DNA of 64,000 nucleotides from Streptomyces sp. 135. Lineage in GTDB: Bacteria > Actinomycetota > Actinomycetes > Streptomycetales > Streptomycetaceae. Location: contig NZ_CP075691.1 of assembly GCF_020026305.1 (NCBI RefSeq), positions 8,363,415 to 8,427,414 on the forward strand. The letters run 5' to 3'. The notes beneath the pieces were generated by a model, which searched no databases, was not told where the DNA came from, and worked only from the letters and a program-made list of their open reading frames with translations. The translations under genes and the position numbers were made by a program. Positions 60,737-64,000 of this stretch are shown piece after piece. Numbering within the stretch: position 1 is the first letter of the stretch; the number at the start of each line of letters is the position of its first letter.

Positions 60737-62239
60737 ATGACGGGTGCACGTGACAACACGGTCGACGCGGTCCTCCGCCGCAGTGCCCGCCGCACACCGC
60801 GGCGCACGGCGCTCCGCTACGGCGAGCGGTCCTGGACGTATGAGGAACTCGACGACGCCGTCTCGCGCGCGGCCCGGGTCCTGCGCGACCACGGTCTCGC
60901 CCCCGGCGACCGGGTCGGCGCCTACGCCCACAACTCCGACGCCTATCTGATCGGCTTCCTCGCCTGCGCACGGGCGGGCCTCGTCCATGTGCCGGTCAAC
61001 CAGAACCTGACCGGCGACGACCTCGCGTACATCGTCCGCCAGTCGGGCAGCTCACTCGTCCTCGCCGACCCCGGGCTCGCCGGCCGCCTCCCCGCCGGGG
61101 TGGCGGCCCTGCCCCTGCGCGACACGGACGACTCGCTGCTCACCCGGCTCGCCACGTCGGGGGCGTACGAGGGCGAGGGTCCCCGCGGCGACGATCTGGC
61201 GCAGCTGCTCTACACCTCGGGCACGACCGCGCAGCCGAAGGGCGCGATGATGTCGCACCGCGCCCTCGTCCACGAGTACGCGAGCGCGATCACCGCCCTT
61301 GACCTCAAGGAGAGCGACAAGCCCCTGCACTCGCTGCCGCTCTACCACTCGGCGCAGATGCACGTCTTCCTCCTGCCGTACCTGGCGGTCGGGGCCGAGA
61401 ACACGATCCTCGACGCGCCCGACGCCGAGCGGATCTTCGACCTCGTCGAGGCGGGGCGCGCCGACAGTCTCTTCGCGCCGCCCACCGTCTGGATCGGCCT
61501 CTCCCACCACCCCGGCTTCGCCTCCCGCGACCTGACCGCCCTGCGCAAGGCGTACTACGGCGCGTCGATCATGCCGGTGCCGGTCCTGGAGCGGCTGCGG
61601 TCCCGGCTGCCGGGGCTCGGCTTCTACAACTGCTTCGGGCAGAGCGAGATCGGGCCGCTCGCCACCGTCCTCGGGCCCGACGAGCACGAGGGCCGCATGG
61701 ACTCCTGCGGGAGGCCCGTCCTGTTCGTCGAGGCGCGCGTCGTCGACGAACAGGGGCGCGAGGTGCCGGACGGCACGCGCGGTGAAGTCGTCTACCGCTC
61801 ACCGCAGTTGTGCGACGGTTACTGGGACAAGCCCGAGGAGAGCGCGGAGGCGTTCCGCGACGGCTGGTTCCACTCCGGGGACCTCGCCGTCCGCGACGCC
61901 GACGGCTACTTCACCGTCGTCGACCGCGTCAAGGACGTCATCAACTCCGGTGGCGTACTGGTCGCCTCACGCCAGGTCGAGGACGTGCTGTACGCGCACA
62001 CGGGCGTCGCGGAGGCCGCGGTGATCGGACTGCCGGACGACCGCTGGATCGAGGCGGTCACCGCGGTCGTCGTCCGCAAGGACGAACAGCTCACAGAGGC
62101 CGCGCTCATCGCCCACGCACGCGAGCACCTCGCCCACTTCAAGGCACCGAAAAGGGTCCTCTTCGTGGACGAGCTGCCACGCAACGCGAGCGGAAAGATC
62201 CTCAAGCGGGAGCTGCGGGACCGCTTCGGCACGCCCTGA
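60737..62239 (+). CDS. Acyl-CoA synthetase (FadD13-like)
   Basis: The 500-residue ANL enzyme has LLYTSGTTAQPKGAMMSH, the A5 motif FYNCFGQSEIGPL, hinge DRVKDVINSGGVLVASRQVE and the catalytic Lys in LPRNASGKILKREL. The hinge form 'INSGGVLVASRQVE' differs from the usual NVYPAEIE type and occurs in fatty-acid or aryl-CoA ligases. ATG at 60737 has AGGA eight bases upstream. It is divergent from the acylase gene. Confidence 0.9.
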   Translation: MTGARDNTVDAVLRRSARRTPRRTALRYGERSWTYEELDDAVSRAARVLRDHGLAPGDRVGAYAHNSDAYLIGFLACARAGLVHVPVNQNLTGDDLAYIVRQSGSSLVLADPGLAGRLPAGVAALPLRDTDDSLLTRLATSGAYEGEGPRGDDLAQLLYTSGTTAQPKGAMMSHRALVHEYASAITALDLKESDKPLHSLPLYHSAQMHVFLLPYLAVGAENTILDAPDAERIFDLVEAGRADSLFAPPTVWIGLSHHPGFASRDLTALRKAYYGASIMPVPVLERLRSRLPGLGFYNCFGQSEIGPLATVLGPDEHEGRMDSCGRPVLFVEARVVDEQGREVPDGTRGEVVYRSPQLCDGYWDKPEESAEAFRDGWFHSGDLAVRDADGYFTVVDRVKDVINSGGVLVASRQVEDVLYAHTGVAEAAVIGLPDDRWIEAVTAVVVRKDEQLTEAALIAHAREHLAHFKAPKRVLFVDELPRNASGKILKRELRDRFGTP

Positions 62240-62268
62240 ACGCCCTCACCCCGTACGTCGGCTCATGG

Positions 62269-63564
62269 TCACCCCGTACGCAGGTCCACGATCCGCTTGA
62301 ACTTGCCCACCGAGCGCTCGATCGTCTCCGGGTCCACGATGTCCACGCCCACCGAGACGCCGATGCCGTCCTTCACCGCCGCCGCGATCTCCCGGGCCGC
62401 CGCCTCCCGCCGCTCGGGCTGGGTGTCCGCGCGTGCCTCCGCCCGGACGGTGAGGGCGTCCATGCGGCCCTCGCGGGTCAGGCGCAGCTGGAAGTGCGGG
62501 GCGACGCCCGCCGTGCGCAGGACGATCTCCTCGATCTGCGTCGGGAAGAGGTTGACGCCCCGCAGGATCACCATGTCGTCGCTGCGGCCGGTCACCTTCT
62601 CCATGCGCCGGAAGGTGCGGGCCGTGCCGGGCAGCAGGCGCGTCAAGTCCCTTGTCCGGTAACGGATCACGGGCATCGCCTCCTTGGTGAGCGACGTGAA
62701 CACCAGCTCCCCGCGTTCGCCGTCCGGCAGCACCTCACCCGTGATCGGGTCCACGACCTCCGGATAGAAGTGGTCCTCCCAGATGTGCAGCCCGTCCTTG
62801 GTCTCCACGCACTCCTGGGCGACACCCGGGCCGATCACCTCCGAGAGCCCGTATATGTCGACCGCGTCGATCGCGAAGCGCTCCTCGATCTCGCGCCGCA
62901 TCTCCTCCGTCCACGGCTCCGCGCCGAAGACGCCGACCCGCAGGGACGTCGTGCGCGGATCCACGCCCTGCCGCTCGAACTCCTCCAGGAGCGTGAGCAT
63001 GTACGACGGGGTCACCATGATGATCTCGGGGCGGAAGTCCTGGATCAGCCGCACCTGACGCGCCGTCATTCCGCCGGACGCGGGGATCACCGTGCAGCCG
63101 AGCCGCTCGGCGCCGTAGTGGGCGCCGAGGCCGCCGGTGAACAGGCCGTATCCGTACGCCACATGCACCTTGTCGCCCGGCCTGCCGCCCGCGGCGCGGA
63201 TCGACCGCGCCACCACGTCCGCCCACATGGACAGATCACGCTCGGTGTATCCGACGACCGTGGGGAGCCCGGTCGTGCCGCTGGAGGCGTGCAGCCGACG
63301 TACTTCGGACTGCTCGACCGCGAACATGCCGAACGGGTAGTTGGCCCGCAGGTCGTCCTTGGCGGTGAACGGGAAGCGCGCCAGGTCGGCGAGCGAGCGG
63401 CAGTCGTCGGGGCGCAGGCCCGCCTTGTCGAACGCCGCCCGGTAGAACGGGACGTTCTCGTACGCGTGCAGCAGGGTGTCCTGGAGGCGTTCCAGCTGGA
63501 GCGCCCCGAGCTCGCGGGGACCGAGCCGTTCCCCGGCGTCCAGCTGCGGCGGCATCCGCGTCAT
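62269..63564 (-). CDS. paaK: Phenylacetate-CoA ligase
   Basis: The 431-residue enzyme has the PaaK fingerprints: N-terminal YENVPFYRAAFDKAGLRPDDCRSLADLARFPFTAKDDLRANYPFG, ATP loop HASSGTTGLPTVVGYT, DIYGLSEVIGPGVAQEC, and the C-terminal GRSDDMVILRGVNLFPTQIEE with ERSVGKFKRIVD carrying the Lys. It makes phenylacetyl-CoA, the entry step of the paa pathway; no paaABCDE genes are in the window. The start at 63564 is preferred for GGGAGAA. The dyad at 63590-63607 lies just upstream. Confidence 0.95.
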   Translation of the reverse strand: MTRMPPQLDAGERLGPRELGALQLERLQDTLLHAYENVPFYRAAFDKAGLRPDDCRSLADLARFPFTAKDDLRANYPFGMFAVEQSEVRRLHASSGTTGLPTVVGYTERDLSMWADVVARSIRAAGGRPGDKVHVAYGYGLFTGGLGAHYGAERLGCTVIPASGGMTARQVRLIQDFRPEIIMVTPSYMLTLLEEFERQGVDPRTTSLRVGVFGAEPWTEEMRREIEERFAIDAVDIYGLSEVIGPGVAQECVETKDGLHIWEDHFYPEVVDPITGEVLPDGERGELVFTSLTKEAMPVIRYRTRDLTRLLPGTARTFRRMEKVTGRSDDMVILRGVNLFPTQIEEIVLRTAGVAPHFQLRLTREGRMDALTVRAEARADTQPERREAAAREIAAAVKDGIGVSVGVDIVDPETIERSVGKFKRIVDLRTG

Positions 63565-63589
63565 AAGGAGTTCTCCCGTCCCGAACGGG

Positions 63590-63607
63590 CGACCGATCAT
63601 TCGGTCG
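63590..63607. promoter_or_regulatory. TetR-type operator of paaK
   Basis: CGACCGA-TCAT-TCGGTCG is a perfect 7-base-arm dyad 26 bases upstream of the paaK start. The ACCGA...TCGGT core is similar to that of the tandem sites at 55391-55424 and to PaaR/TetR-type operators, which suggests control by phenylacetyl-CoA. Confidence 0.7.
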
Positions 63608-63751
63608 TCGATCTTCCGTCGAGGTCAGTAATCCAGGCCCGGCGGTGGGCGTCAAGGGACCGCGCGCACCCGCTTCGAGCCGCGAAGGCCGGTCCGCGCC
63701 GGGTCCGTGGCGCATTGCCCGGGGCCGACCCGGGGTGTGATGATCACGCCC

Positions 63752-64000
63752 ATGCCGACATTCAGCGCGTACGACGGGACGGAGCTCGCCTACCACGAGA
63801 AGGGGGAGGGCGCACCGCTGCTCTGTGTGCCGGGCGGCCCCATGCGTGCCTCCGCCTACCTCGGCGACCTCGGGGGTCTCGCCGCGCACCGTCGCCTGAT
63901 CCTGCTCGACCTGTGCGGCACCGGCGACTCCGCGGTGCCGGACGACCCGGCGAGCTACCGCTGCGACCGGCTGGTCGACGACGTCGAGGCGTTGCGGGAG
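63752..64000 (+). CDS. Alpha/beta-hydrolase, N-terminal part (cut by window edge)
   Basis: The first 83 codons read MPTFSAYDGTELAYHEKGEGAPLLCVPGGPMRASAYLGDLGGLAAHRRLILLDLCGTGDSA. The PGGP loop in the place of HGGPG and the early strand order are those of proline-iminopeptidase-like hydrolases. The nucleophile lies outside the window. No clear ribosome site is present. It is divergent from paaK. Confidence 0.75.
   Translation, partial: MPTFSAYDGTELAYHEKGEGAPLLCVPGGPMRASAYLGDLGGLAAHRRLILLDLCGTGDSAVPDDPASYRCDRLVDDVEALRE

Noticed and set aside
1..64000. tRNA, rRNA, integrase, insertion sequence or CRISPR locus
   Set aside because: None was recognised on either strand on reading.

Overview
The window looks like a stretch of Streptomyces chromosome. 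Coding is very GC-rich with strong G/C preference at third codon positions, GTG starts and 4-base GTGA/ATGA overlaps are common, and there are typical Streptomyces markers: a short chaplin, an ARG-box-controlled argG with a leaderless-type promoter, a stand-alone P450/ferredoxin pair, and a rifampin phosphotransferase with its rifamycin-associated element. No rRNA, tRNA, CRISPR array, transposase or integrase was seen. The gene mix (catabolic islands, resistance, secreted enzymes, many regulators, several broken genes) suggests an accessory or chromosome-arm region, which is an inference.

Layout. 0-2.4 kb: start of a secreted protein, a ricin-B lectin-like secreted protein and a DinB-family protein. 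2.4-6.3 kb: a split arsenic-resistance cluster (arsC < > arsR-acr3, arsR2 < > arsO) with repeated operators. 6.5-9.5 kb: chaplin, a hypothetical protein overlapping a frameshifted MFS gene, and a GNAT. 9.5-16.7 kb: a tightly packed six-gene catabolic operon (SDR, ACMSD-like amidohydrolase, acyl-CoA synthetase, MaoC hydratase, MHS-type transporter, secreted esterase) divergent from a MarR regulator with a palindromic operator between. 16.9-21.4 kb: a GDSL-type hydrolase, then a three-gene set (M20 peptidase, COG3375-like acyltransferase, N-acylamino-acid racemase) matching the known N-succinyl route that converts D- to L-amino acids. 21.5-25.9 kb: HAD phosphatase, GNAT, CGNR regulator, secreted alpha-amylase with a MalR-type operator, LysR regulator.

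25.9-31.8 kb: TetR, epoxide hydrolase, and (divergent) MHS transporter, HAD, ACAD10/11-like dehydrogenase and SDR; the promoters on both sides share a TTGAAC/TTCAA motif. 31.8-36.5 kb: isochorismatase-like hydrolase and GlxA-type AraC regulator, argG, orphan PstS-like lipoprotein. 36.5-40.4 kb: ferredoxin and CYP105-like P450, PepSY membrane protein, Cys-rich DUF326/copper-storage-like protein. 40.5-45.8 kb: a FadE-type dehydrogenase behind a KstR-like site, a Tat-exported phosphoesterase, and rph. 45.9-50.7 kb: MpaB-family oxygenase, a Ser/Thr kinase joined to nine 42-residue TPR repeats but out of frame, and a COG1233 oxidoreductase. 50.7-64 kb: TetR, alpha/beta hydrolase, GNAT, PaaX-like regulator, flavin monooxygenase < > nitronate-monooxygenase-like and acyl-CoA synthetase genes with tandem TetR-type operators, a penicillin-acylase gene with an in-frame stop, another acyl-CoA synthetase, phenylacetate-CoA ligase, and the start of an alpha/beta hydrolase.

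The main themes are import and CoA-dependent breakdown of carboxylic acids or aromatics, and defence against arsenic, rifamycins and possibly copper. All functions come from reading motifs; no database search was run.
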